Assembly (NCBI RefSeq): GCF_008831285.2
Contig: NC_045148.1
Span: 18,533,002-18,597,001 of the forward strand
Direction: 5' to 3'
Origin: Nymphaea colorata
Lineage: Eukaryota; Streptophyta; Magnoliopsida; Nymphaeales; Nymphaeaceae
DNA length: 64,000 nt
The position numbers and the translations under genes were made by a program. Shown piece by piece: positions 1 through 11,903 of the stretch. Within the stretch, counting starts at the first letter, position 1. Every line of letters begins with the position of its first letter. Below the pieces are notes generated by a model, which saw only the letters and a program-made list of their open reading frames with translations, was not told the DNA's origin and made no database searches.

Positions 1-1365
1 AGGCTTTCAAATTACTTAACATAAGCTGGAATAAGTCAATAGTATGCATTATTTGGGAAACTTTCCCAAGTTCTCATCCCCATCTTCCCTTTTAAGGTGA
101 TTGCAAATAAAAGGGCTGACAATGTGGCTGGAGCATTCCTGAGATGGCCTTGTTATGCCAAAATCGGTCAATGATCTACCAGAATCTGATGTATGGAGTA
201 GTTTGTGGTGCAATAATACATGAATTAATTTAAGTTCTCCTTCCTAGACATTATGTGGGGTATTATGTTCCATAAAAAAAAATGATTCTACAATTGTGAT
301 TTACAACCAGTTTAGATGCAGACGATTTATCGCCGATTTGGTTGAATGAATTGTGAAATTTCGAACAACATTATAAATTAAAAGTCATATTTTTCTCAAA
401 ATGCAACATATAAAAAAGTTAATTAAATACTATCTTAAAATATATTAAAACAGTGCATATATCACAAGTCCCAATTAGTGCCCCCATTTGGATCTGGTTG
501 CAGCAACAGCTTGCTGTGGGTACGCCTCCTACCTTTATCATTTCGGGAGCAGGTTGTTTCCCCACGTTTTTCAGTGAAAGAGAGTAACGCCCAAAGCGCC
601 TCCATTTCATGTGAATTTTATTCTTAATGCAGCAAATAATTGCAAATATTGCTGAGTTTATTTTTATTGAGACAAATACTTGTAAATTTTTTTGTTAATA
701 TTCTGCTATATATCCTATTGTTATCCTTGTGAAAAGCACATAATCTGTTACGTAAGAACCTGTAAATCACTTACCTAGTTTTACTCTAATATGGTGCCAT
801 AATAATAAAAGAGCAATATTTAAGTCTAGAAATTCCTGAAGATATATAACTTATTTGGTGCTTAAAGGAAGAATATAAGCTATATACTAATAATTAATAT
901 GCATCTACAACGGTATATCCCTTAATTCTTTTTATTTTTTCCCAAATAAATATAGAAGCATCTCTTCCTTGTTGTCTGAAGAAAACAATTTGGCATGTTT
1001 AGTTTATTTTAATTTGTAGCGGGATTGGAAATTAACACCTAGGTGGATATTAAACTTCCACAGTAAATTATTCAAAACTAATTAATATTGAGGTTGTTAA
1101 GTTTTTTATAAAAATATTTTGAAAACTCGTTAATAAAAGCGGTGGGTGTTGGTCGCTAACAAGGCTGAACAAAATCCCCAAAATGGTGCAAATTAATCTG
1201 TTGATTCCAGATCATTGTGCATATCTTTGGGACAACGACAACATTTACTGGTAAGGTGGATCCTCATGTACAGTGGACATCCCAAACAGTGCACCAATTA
1301 ACAAACAGCTAATATTGATTTTTTTTTTGTTAGGGGGTCGTGGGGGAAGAGAGAGAGAGAGAGAG
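1..1365. repeat. Dispersed duplicated block R1, copy a
   Basis: This stretch matches 27849-29735 in the same orientation. Positions 1-180 pair with 27849-28035 and about 430-1365 pair with 28850-29735. Copy a has about 170 bases (262-430) absent from copy b, and copy b has roughly 800 bases absent here. The block includes an exon-like segment from 97 (see 27946) and, on the minus strand at about 400-610, a short frame beginning MEALWALLS that is also present in copy b. The match ends inside an (AG)n run at about 1345-1365. I do not recognise a gene in it. The block edges are read by eye and are approximate. Confidence 0.7.
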
Positions 1366-1720
1366 CGCTTCTCAGTTACGGAAACAGGGATGGTGAGAAT
1401 ATGAAGAAGGGGTAAAGTGTGTCGCAGGCCTCCTCATGAGCTTGTTGTTGCCAACTCCACCATCGTCAACATCATCGTTGTCTTCTCAAAAGATTTAGTG
1501 GAGAAAGTATGACTTAGCAAATGAAAGAACAGTAGGGCCTTCTACCTCTTGGATCTGTTATGGAAAATGAAAACGAATTCTTAAAGCTGTGTTATATTAA
1601 CTTTGTCTTTTTACACCTACTGTAAAGCTGTAAAATTGAATCGTGGTATTCCTTGCCATGCATGAGAAATTCTATAGAAGGTTGAAGGCATGATTTTGTT
1701 GTAACAGAAAAACACAAATG
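1366..1720 (+). repeat. Duplicated block R2, copy a
   Basis: This block is homologous to 41755-42108, and its 3' part to 10262-10500. It contains a decayed version of the short frame that is open at 41849-42022: here the frame has an in-frame TAG after the SSQKI segment and lacks about 40 bases. It begins exactly where block R1 ends, at an (AG)n run. Confidence 0.7.
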
Positions 1721-2218
1721 AAATATTAATGAGTTAAATGAAATACAGCAAGAACATTTGAGTTCTACTATTTGCTAGGTTATTTTTCTTATTATTTGTT
1801 ATCATAATTTTTCAAAAAATTGGGGAAGATCGTAACACGTTGTCGAAATTTTCTGCTCGATCGACCATCATGCATGTTGAAACGAATATATATATATAGA
1901 ACAGCAGGTTTTCTGGTCTTTCAAACATGGTGTATATTTTTCTATTTGGCTCACAATCTGTCCTTAGGCATATTCTGATCTTGATTAACTTTGTCTACAA
2001 TGCAAAAAAAAATCACTTTCAAATTAGTTGATATCAACGCACATATGATTAACGAGTTGGACGCAGTGTATTAGGCAACTATTTCCCAAATTCCATTGAT
2101 TTTTCAGTTTTCTCCTTTTTTGTTGGTTTAAAGCTCAATTTGGCTTTGGCAGGGCAGGGCTTGGTTTCATCTCAAAACCTAAGAATAGGGTTTCATTATT
2201 TGTAATATGTAGTGGACC
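1721..2218. other. AT-rich sequence, nothing recognised
   Basis: I see no coding frame, RNA gene or complete repeat here. There is a short (TA)n run near 1889-1899. Positions 2211-2218 are the left target-site copy of the MITE that follows. Confidence 0.5.
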
Positions 2219-2649
2219 CAGGGCTGCACATGCATGAGTCTAGTCAAGCTCTAGTTGGGTCATCCCAAGCTCGACTTCACTCAAAAAACTAGAGCTCGAA
2301 CTCGACTCGAGCTCCAAAGCAAGCTCGAGCTCGACTCGATGATACAACATTGGGCTCAAACTCAACTCACTTAACTTGTTTATGTTAAACATGTCATGTT
2401 TCATTTAACTTGTCTAACTCGTTTAGTTTTTACTCGTTCAATTTTTTTTTTCTCATTACAATTCAATATTCATTGCAGAGTCGAGCCAAGTTGAGTTTTT
2501 ACAACTTGAACTCGACTCGTTTAACATTTCGAGCATACATTTGAACTCGAGCTCAACTCGTTTATAAATAAGTCAAGTTCGAGTTGAGCTTCAATGAGTG
2601 AGTTCGATCGAATCGAGTTTGAGCTGGCTCAACTTGTTGTGCAGCCCTA
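2219..2649. mobile_element. hAT-type MITE, 431 bp
   Basis: The ends are inverted repeats: CAGGGCTGCAC on the left and GTGCAGCCCTA on the right, 10 of 11 matching. They are flanked by 8-bp direct repeats AGTGGACC (2211-2218) and TGTGGACC (2650-2657), one mismatch. An 8-bp duplication and a CAGGGCTGCA-type end are typical of plant hAT elements. The interior has no coding capacity and is dominated by GAGCTCGA/CTCGAGCT words in both orientations, so it can fold extensively. I infer a non-autonomous, old insertion. Confidence 0.8.
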
Positions 2650-2989
2650 TGTGGACCTCTCTTTTAAACATATAATATTAATCTACTTGTGGATCCAGTG
2701 TTTTGTGATGCAGCGAGACCCCTTTTGGAATAGATTTTGTGGAAAACCAACTACATTCTTTCACCCCTAGCCACAAGTCATCCCCGTATTTTGCCACATA
2801 TGTGGGTTCGATCCTCCAAGGCCTGCTAGAGCTCTCTCCTACTGGCTTGTGGCTAGATCGATTGGCTTCGGGTCAAATAAGAACAACTATCATCTGCAAC
2901 ATCTGGAAAACGACTACACTTAACGGCTTAAGCCGTTGTTCCCAAAAGGTACACCATTAGAGTAAGTGCGCCCGCCGGCTCTAAGCTCC
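2650..2989. other. Unassigned stretch between the MITE and block R4
   Basis: This stretch is moderately GC-rich compared with its neighbours. It holds a short open frame (2739-2960) that resembles nothing I know. I assign no function. Confidence 0.4.
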
Positions 2990-4359
2990 GTTCCTTCGAC
3001 TGATTGTTTGCATCAGATTTGAGGTTGTCTATTGCACTGACCTCCCCACCCACCAAAGTGAGGCGGTGCCGTGCAGCTGAGATGACCCTTCAAAGCCGCA
3101 AAGGATCTACAGACTATAATTGACAAGGTAGAGTGCGGGCGTGGGCGTGGGTACGACATTTCTGCTCAAGTGTTTGGGAAATCCTAATTCCTACAGAGGA
3201 AAAGGTAAATCCTGGACTGCAAGGGCATTGTCTCCCAAATATTGAATTTGTCGCGGCACTGAATGGGCCCAATGGAAAATCGGTGACTTATTTATTGATG
3301 GGTTTAAGAAGCTGGAGCAGCGGTAGCCATTAAAATGAAGGGATAATTTACAAAATTACTCATCTCAATCTAAATTAAATACAAAGGAAGAGAAAAATAA
3401 AATGGATAATTTTCATTAAAAGGGCAACTGTGTAAATTATTCCTTATAATTTTAGTGACTTTGATGCAGAAGCAACTCATTGAAATTTCATCACAAAAGT
3501 TGAGTGCACATTTCTTCATTTTTCAGAGTTGACTGGTGATTTACTATTTTGCCAAAAATCGAGCCACTTTTTATAATTTTGTGAAAGATTGCAGAAATAT
3601 TTCAGTACGTTCAGTCCAGATGTGCTAGTGTTTTAATGGCGCACTACAAAAAAAAAGGTTTTACGAAAAATAGTTTTTTAAAAATTATTTTTTAATTAGT
3701 TTTGCAAAACAGATTTGTATGTTTGGATATAGAATCAAAACAGTGTTTCGTTTTTAATTAATTTGGTTAAAATATTTTCTTCCAAAAATAATTTTTCATA
3801 AAACTTGCACTTCTTATCATCCAAACTCTTGCCAAACAGTGTCTTATAAGGAAGAATCATTTTTTACCTCAAAAAATGAGTTTTGCCACCGAAACAACTT
3901 AAATGTGCATTCTTGTGAATATGAAATATTAATCCTCTGAGGGAGGAAATTAAGAGGACACTCTTGGAGAACGATCCAAACACAAAAAATTATAAGTTAA
4001 AAGTTTTTTTACTTGGTACCTGGGAGAAAAGTCGACAGATGGAAACAAAAAAAATGTTCAACCAATAGACATACAAAACCATCTGATCGAAACTAGTGGT
4101 TTTCAGCAATTATTTCTAAAACCTGACTAATTAAATGCATGTGCATTGCCGAGAAAGCTAAACAATCAAAATTTAATTACAGATATATGCCAAAAGAAAA
4201 TATATAAAATGGTTGGACAGATGTCATCAGTGATAACCATTAAAAAATGCATGAATAACCACTACAAAATGCAGGGTGGCTTCGATGTGAATGCAGGTTT
4301 ATAGTCATACTTTCAGGTATAGGTTTATTTTTCGAAAGACTTTGACTCTCTCCCCCTGT

Positions 4360-4363
<4 letters not shown>

Positions 4364-4391
<28 letters not shown>
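4364..4391. repeat. (CT)n microsatellite
   Basis: This is a run of about 14 CT units. In the other copy of the block the matching position is split by a LINE fragment flanked by (GA)n runs (37095-37165 and about 37845-37860). Confidence 0.9.
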
Positions 4392-4392
<1 letters not shown>

Positions 4393-4607
4393 GAGAATGT
4401 TGAAGTAGCGGAGTCATTGAGATGTACATCTTTTCTTCCACGTCAAAGAAAACAAAGTGGGTGACCAGTGAACAGCAATTTAAAAATGTGTAGGGCGTTT
4501 TTGATGTGAATGGTTGGCAGATGCAAAAAAAAAAATAATGCATATTGTAGAGTTTTGTATTACCTAAGGATGAGCATTCGTTCAGGTACCCTATTTCTCC
4601 CCCTTTA

Positions 4608-4681
<74 letters not shown>
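4608..4681. repeat. (CT)n(AT)n compound microsatellite
   Basis: About 13 CT units run directly into about 24 AT units. It lies in DNA that is specific to this copy of block R4. Confidence 0.9.
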
Positions 4682-4682
<1 letters not shown>

Positions 4683-6611
4683 GTGAGCATCGTCTTCTTA
4701 GTGAGACATTGATGGAAAATCATCACTTCGAATGTCTGGATGGACAATCCACCATCGGCAAGAATGAGTGTGCTTGTGGTGACTATCGCCTATGGCAACA
4801 AGCACAAATTTTCTTTTCTAATGTCATTGCAAACCCCCATGACTGCTGAGGGTTTGCCAATGTCTATGGATTTTCTTTTTTTCTTTTTTTTTTGGTAGTT
4901 TGTCTGAATTGGACCAAATATGCCTTAAACTGTGAAGCTGTCCATCAGACACGGCTCAATTACTTCCAAATACTGTGAAGCTCAAACTTGGCTCGAGTTC
5001 TAAAAACTTGAATTTGGCCCAAGCAGTTCGTCAAGGATTGGCTTGAGCTTATTTGGAAAGAAAAGGGCAGTATGGATTAATATATTTTCAATTACCATGA
5101 ATTAGGAGAAGATCATTTTCTTATTAGTTGTTCTCTTTAGGAGAATAGAGTACTCTTCTAACAGAGTCATTACCAAACAAGCAAGAACGAACATTTTAGA
5201 AGAAAAATACAACGTGACATTTACAACCATTAACAATTGAAAGACTGTGATTCTGTGGCTGTTTGTACAACTGGAATGAAAGAAAGGAGAGAATTAGCAA
5301 AAAAAAATTGGCAACAACGATAATGAAAAAATGAAAACATTAATTAGAAGGAAGCTATATACATTTCTATTTCATTTGGAAGACTGAGACTGTGCTGGCT
5401 TATTTTTCTCTTGTGAATGACATAACCGTGCCCAATACGATTAATGCTTGACATTTTGAGTAATTTGATTCAATTGCCTTAGCGTTCTGTGCTCCATTCC
5501 TGCCTTTCTTTGACATTTAATTAATTGCAAGAAAAGGAATGGCTACCCTAACAATGAATGTCGTCAATTTTTGGTGAAGAATTCAACATCAGGAGCCAAA
5601 CCGAGAATTGCACTTAATAAGAACTCAGTTAAATGTTCATAATTTTCTCCTACTGAAAGCAACACAATCGATGAAAAGCTACTCATTTTAAACAGAAGAA
5701 AGAACAGTTCAACCAGTGGTAGAGCAAGAATTTTTTGGGTATGGAGCACTCTTATAGAAATTCTCATTTTTGAAGGTGCACAACATATATAAATAAGTAA
5801 ATAATTGTAAGAAATCTATGTAAAAATAAATAAAAATTTTGTTGGCATGGGCAACTGCCCATGCCAGCATATATGTAGATCCGTTACTGCATTCAACAGC
5901 CTTGAACAGGGATGAGGGAATGGGTGTGAGGTTTCAACCTCTTATCAAATTACCAAAAACAGATGAAAAGAAAAAGGAGAGCCTGTGCTAGAACTACAAG
6001 ATAAATGATGAGAATTTACCTTGCGGGCCCCTCTTTGATGATGATTAAGCTTCTCCATAGATTTACCTCCGCCTCCATGGATACGTCCACAAAGATGCAA
6101 CTTTATTATCTTTTATGAAAAGCCTCAAATTGGTGGCGAGCAGTCAAATTTCTTCTGCTAAGGAACAACGGAAAATGAAACTCAGGAGATGTACACGTAC
6201 ATATGAACTGAGAAGATGTTTCCTCTTTAAATTCCAAAAATTCCTTCGCTGAAGTGCAGTAATACTTTAAATTTTGAAGCTTTAGGACTCGTTAGGCAAT
6301 CACAACACTATGTAATTATTTCATAAATATAAATATGCACTAAACGGTCCTACATCTTCTTCTACCCCTGCCTTCAGACCATAAGGTGGAGAAACAGCCA
6401 AAAGAAGCTGGCCGCCTTAGGAACAAGGCCTTAGAGGTGCAGGCAGCAATGGCTTTCTTCCTTCTTTTGCCTCTGAGGTTCAGGATGAAGGGATTGAGAA
6501 ACAGCATTGCGGACATATGAGGTAATTTGCATGAAGCATACCTTCAAAGATGTGAGCTATATCACACTTGCCGCCCGTTTCTTTCCTTCTGCATATATGT
6601 CATCTGCTAAC

Positions 6612-7200
6612 ACGCCTGAGCTATACTCCAAGAAAAGGCTGCAGGCTCGTAGGAGCCAGTGCAAAGGGAAGCATTGATTCAGTGTGGACCGACGGGCGAG
6701 AACCACCAGAACCGGTAGAAGAAGAACTTGAGGAGGCAGCCATGAGATCACACGCCAATACCAAGCAGCAGCAAAAAAATGAAAGACACGAGTAATGGAA
6801 TGGCTCGTGCAGAAGGAAAATTTCCTAAGGATTTGGTGTGGCAATACCAGGATGAGCTTTGTCTTTTTTAAAATAAGCACTGATACCATAATAGATCAAG
6901 AGAGAAAAGGAAAGATAGGTGGGCGATACAAATTATAGAGGTTCGGTTATTTGACCTACATCCTCTCTCATACCAATTTTTCATGTATTTTGGTATCAAG
7001 TTCCATTTTCTGTTATATGTTTACAGTTCTCAACGTGACACTTATTTTTCTTAAGAAAAGATTTTCAACAGTGTATTTTCATTCAACTCTGATGTTTCAT
7101 GAACGTCGGATTCATGCCCACTTGCCTCTTCTCTCTCTCTCTTTTCTTTTCCCCTTTATTTCGTCCGATTATCTCATCCGGTGTTGAATTAGTTAAGCAT
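6612..7200 (-). mobile_element. Ty1/copia LTR, PBS and gag-start fragment
   Basis: On the minus strand the sequence reads as the end of an LTR (7200 down to 6890), then TGGTATCAGTGC at 6889-6878, close to the tRNA-iMet primer-binding consensus. A short leader follows, then an ATG at 6743 opening a Ser/Gly-rich frame (MAASSSSSSTGSGG) that is typical of copia gag starts. The frame closes after about 37 residues, near 6630, where homology to the duplicated block R4 takes over. It is therefore a 5' stub of a copia element with no gag core or pol. The LTR outer edge at about 7200 is a guess. Confidence 0.6.
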
Positions 7201-9489
7201 GTCTCAACATGAGGGAGATTCAACTGCGTGCACACGTTTGTGCAAGCAACAAAAATTAGTCTTTTAATATTTTAGAAATTTTTTTATAATGGTCTGTACA
7301 TTATAATATTTTAGTATTTTTATAATTCTTTTTTTGCCCTTTAAAAGTCTTCTTTAAAACAGACTTCATGTGCAAGGAAACTTGCAACTGGAACCAGCAA
7401 CCTGGCACCAACTGTCATAATTGGATGGTTGTAATTTAAATTTAATAACCTGGAAACTGACTGTACTTTCTGATAGAGACATGGAAGAGATGGATGCATT
7501 TTTGTTATTAAAAGCATTTACCTGCTTTGACTTTTAAGAAGAGGGTCCTTGTTATTTTCTTTGAATCCATGAACTATGCATGAATGGTTAACGTATAAAA
7601 ACATGACTGCCGATAGAGATATCCATGATCAAGGATATTCATTCGACCTTTTTTTGGGTCTTCTCTATAACAAATGCCTTTTTGGGGACATTAAGCTCGT
7701 TAGACTTGTCAAGTTGTTGCATAGATAATAGTTAATCTAGAGCTAGCTTGAACTATTGTCAAGCCAATTAGTCATCTCCTCTTCCTGGTGCGTTTGGTAG
7801 TTTCGGATCTTATATCTAACGTTGATGTGAAATTCTTTTTTTTTTCCTTAATGGGACCCATAAACAAACAGTATATTTCTCACCCACAGAAAAATGAGGG
7901 TTTGAGATTATTAATATATGGCCAAAACCTCAGATTTGAACTTTGATGGAAGCATAAGCCATGGCAATGACAATGAATTAAGATGCTTCGTAAATCTTTT
8001 GAAGACTTAAACCTAGAAAAAAAATATCAAAATGGGAACGAATTTATGGTGCCTTTTAATTAATTGGAGGAAGACTTCATTTTACTTCCAAACGGGAACG
8101 TAAATCGCTTTTCTTGTTTTTTGAAATTGAAGGCAAGACTTGATCTAAGACATTCAAATTTTGACAACTTTTTCCAGCCTCCTCTTACGTCCTGCTCACT
8201 ACTCGGTAAAAAAATTCAGACATGTTTTCCGTAATTTTAGAGATAGAAAAAACAATGGCTTATTTATAAAAAAGGATGTTGACATTATAGGCAGTTTCCG
8301 TTTAGGATCCAATTTTTCTTGGGCATAATTCAAGAAACGAGCGTCATTTTTCTGTAAGGTTTGACATGTGATTAAATGTCACCTCTTAACAAGTGAAACT
8401 TCAAACAGTAAAGTTTTTATTTGCCTATGCAAATTATAGTTAACTCTCTATATATATTGAAACATATTCTCGAGGGTATAGCATATCCTGCTCAGGTCCA
8501 CATGCAATCTACAACCACAAAAAGGCCGTGGGAATGGAGGGGCCTTTAAGATATCTTCTGGTGGTGGAATGTTAATCTCCTTTTCACCCGAAGTACATCA
8601 GCTTTAAGATCCTGAAATTCCAAAGGGTAAAGAATATTTTTCAATTAAAACCAAAATGTAAACCACTAAGACCCGTCAATAGTATATTTGTGTGCGCGCC
8701 CACATATGACAGTACTCTTAAACACTTCGATGGTCCAGCAATGGATGGGAGTCCTGGAATTCGTCTGCAACTCTACCTATTTTAAGTGTGGTGTTCAAAT
8801 AAATGAAAATGTGAACCGATCTTTTGCAGATCTGTTAAACCTTGATCAGATATATATTAAATGTGCAACTGCTTACTATAGACTGAATTTTGGTGGCGAA
8901 GCGTACTTTTGTTGTTACACCATTTATTATGACATTTAATACTATATAAGTGTAGATAATTGTGGCTTAATCTGATGTACTATAATTTCCTGAACATTTT
9001 TAAGTATTAATATTAAAATAGTAACTTTAACAAAAAGGTGATCGCGTGATAGAGAGCGAGTGTGCATAAGATATTCAAATGGGTGCTATAGGTATTTTAT
9101 TTTGCAGCTAAAATTGGCAACCTAGTTTAAGTGGATGGCTTTAAACTGAAGGGTGAAACTTTCATAAGGCTTAAGAAGTTAAAATTAAACGCAAAGTTAA
9201 GACGGTTTTGGAAAATATTCTCAAACTACAAGGGTAGTTGCTGAGAAAGTCTCAAAGGATAAACAAACCGGGTTAGCTTAATTAAATAACAATAAAAACA
9301 ATAAAAATAAGTACAATAATAATAATAACAATACCATGAATAACAAGATTTAATGAAAGGAGAGAACCAAAAAAAAAGAACAACAAAAGCAGACAAAGTA
9401 GGAGAAGAATGAACGTGAAGTGTGACCAAGCAATAAGAATGAAGAAGGATTTCACAAGTTCATGTGAAGATGACATGGATGTAGCATCT
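7201..9489. other. AT-rich sequence, no gene seen
   Basis: About 2.3 kb without a convincing exon, RNA or terminal-repeat element. The short open frames here (for example 8688-8939) lack family motifs and a credible start. I see only homopolymer and AT-rich simple sequence. Confidence 0.5.
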
Positions 9490-10261
9490 TATGCGATGAT
9501 GTATGCTGCCATCTGATGGTGGAAATAATGCCTCACAAATGGCTGTGCGACGTCATCTAACATCTTCATCTCCCATATTTCTCGGCACCATTTTCTATTT
9601 CCTTGTGGACATTTAATTCCTCAAGCTTCCGGAGACCCATGAAGTTCATCGTTCTATTAGTCTTTGGTCGGGAGGCTGAGTTTTTAGGGATGTCAATGAA
9701 TCAGATTCAGATCAAATATCAGATCATGTTTCTTTACATAAATCAGATATGAAAAACAGAGAAATTTGATATCCAAATAAAAAATCAGATCAGATTCGGT
9801 ATTAAAAATTGGCGTCCGATTGAATTCGGATTCTGACTCAGTATCAAATAGACACCCAATTGCATACCAGAAAAAAAAAAGATAATGGATATCTAAACCC
9901 ATATTTACAGAACCCGATCTAAATAATATATTTTATTCTACATTATTGTAAATTTATAAATCTTAATCGAAATTCGAATTCCCAATTTTAAATTAATACC
10001 ATCTGAATCTGAAACCAATGCAAACTTGGTCGAGCACTTGACGAGGTTTAGGCCACCTCCAGATCCACTCCAAGTGACATTTTGTTCAGTAGCCTTCTTG
10101 CTTTTATAGCTGCATTTTTTCATCAATTTAATCAACACCCATGACACCTGGTTACGTATATGGTGAATAGCCTTTAAGAAAATGACAAGTGCCCCCCACT
10201 TGTACTAGCTCCTTAGCCCACTTTTGCATCCATGGGAGCCTACGCACAAGCCTAGGCATTG
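9490..10261 (+). repeat. Duplicated block R3, copy a
   Basis: This block matches about 40941-41690 in the same orientation. It includes a stretch beginning GGGATGTCAATGAATC near 9688 with many GATTCAGATC/GAATCCGATT words. Such sequence is common in small AT-rich inverted-repeat elements of plants. Only one end is clear, so I do not call a complete element. Confidence 0.7.
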
Positions 10262-10500
10262 TCTTCTCAAAAGATTTAGTGGAGAAAGTATGACTTAGCA
10301 AATGAAACAACAGTAGGGCCTTCTACCTCTTGGGATCTGTTATGGAAAATGAAAACGAATTCTTAAAGCTGTGCTATATTAACTTTGTTTTTTTACACCT
10401 TCTGTAAAGCTGTAAAATTGAAGCATGGTATTCCTTGCCATGCATGAGAAATTCTATAGAAGGTTGAAGGCATGATATTGTTGTAACAGAAAATACTCTT
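10262..10500 (+). repeat. Duplicated block R2, copy b
   Basis: This copy is nearly identical to 1480-1712 and more diverged from 41880-42108. It lacks the upstream part of R2 and the roughly 40 bases that keep the frame open at 41849-42022. Confidence 0.75.
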
Positions 10501-11339
10501 TTACGCCTGTAAAAAAATTGATTATCTACATAAAGAGTATAAATATGTGAAAGGAAGAAGAGCACGATACTCTGTTCCATCCATTCCCAGCCTCCTTGGT
10601 TATGACCTTTTGATTCTGTGGCAGCCCTGATTTTCTCTTATGTGTCATCTGAAACTCGCAAGATATTGCAAGGGGAGGAAAGTAGTGGTGGCAGACGAGA
10701 AGTGTTGGGCTTGTGATGATGCACAACATGTTGACAATGGTCTATTTTTCTATAGCTCTGCCTCCTCTTTTCCCAAAAGTTCTTTATATGGTAGATTTCT
10801 TTTGCACCGGTACAAATTGTTCCAAAAAAATGTCAAATTGGGTGCTTCAATTTCGTTGTTATTTCTGTTGGATAGTGGCCCTGAGCCCTATCCTTCATCT
10901 CGTAACTGCAAGCCAGATTAAATTGAAAAACTGATTTCCGAAATAAAAGATTTCATTAAAAGGAAATTCAAAGCTTATTTTGTTACCATTTTCGAACCTG
11001 CCAAAAATTCTCTGGCGATAATCGCTGCTGGGATTCAGGAAATCCTGGGAGGCATACTATAAAGTCTCAGCTTATGTTCATCTGAAGGTTGATCATTAGA
11101 TTAACCTTGCGATGCCTCACAAAGTGATGTAGTTAGCTATAAAAATACTGTTCTTGCTTAAACGAGCCTTGAGTCTACCCATTTTATACCTGTCACAGGA
11201 TACTTTGCTCAAGGTTCAGTGTCGAGCACAAGCTTGGTCTCGGTTTGTTGAGTGGAGTTTGAACTGACCCTTTAAAGCACAATAGCTCGAGCAGGACAAG
11301 ACATGAGCAGAGTTGGGCTCCAGCCCACTTGTGTATAAA
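10501..11339. other. Unassigned stretch
   Basis: The words at 10540-10560 are the reverse complement of 42116-42137, inside the copia LTR upstream of the gag at 42290. A minus-strand remnant of that LTR family is therefore possible. The plus-strand frame 10640-10921 has no recognisable family. I see nothing else. Confidence 0.3.
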
Positions 11340-11570
11340 CCACAACTATAATATATGCTATTGGCAATGACTTTTACCATAGCGAATAGTCATAATGCAG
11401 TTGCCAATAAACTTATTGGCAAGTACTCTTGCCCTAGCAAACAGCTAAGGTTGTCCTTGCCCTTTACAGCACGGGGAAAAGTCTTTTGTTAGGCCCAAGG
11501 TCATTGTCAATAACATCATTGGTAAGAACTCGTTGAGTTATTGACAATGGTAGAAGTCGTTGCTAGAAGT
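11340..11570. repeat. Short interspersed ATTGGCAA/TTGACAATG words
   Basis: Variants of TTGGCAATGA, TTGCCAATAA, TTGGCAAGTA, ATTGTCAATA and TTGACAATGG occur in both orientations within 230 bases. This is the kind of subterminal repetition seen near ends of CACTA-type transposons. No matching second end was found, so the element type is unproven. Confidence 0.3.
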
Positions 11571-11903
11571 TCTTACAGTAGTGATTCCTCTACTGCTATA
11601 GGTCACCTTTTTCTTTTGAAAACAAAACAAAATGCTACTTCTACCACAGGTAAGCCAGTTCTTTCTAATTTGAAAGTGGGATGGCTTCAAACATATAATC
11701 TAGATCGATACCAACAAACATAAACATAGACTACTGAAGCAAATAGAGAGAGCCCATAAAATGGGAATTCATAGCAAAATTTGGGGACAACAAGTCCCCC
11801 AAGTACAAGAATAAACCACAAAAACATAAATAAAAGATGAATATACAAGACAATCGCACAGTAAAACAAAAATATAAAAAAGGATGGTGTAGCACAGTCA
11901 CTC

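Larger units (their letters stand above)
2990..6611 (-). repeat. Duplicated block R4, inverted copy a
   Basis: Read on the minus strand, this block follows the order of 36019-40940. About 2990-3350 matches the region around 38940-39113 plus 40743-40920; 3350-4400 matches 37855-38930; 4400-4570 matches 36960-37090; 5100-5470 matches 36480-36830; and 6190-6611 matches 36019-36440. This copy carries extra DNA at about 4600-5090 and 5500-6190. The other copy carries a LINE fragment and a PIF/Harbinger-like element that are absent here, so this copy shows their empty sites. No gene function could be assigned. Confidence 0.75.

Noticed and set aside
4325-4747. Minus-strand open frame of 140 codons
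   Set aside because: It is made by (CT)n and (AT)n runs translating as Arg-Glu and Ile-Tyr; not a gene.
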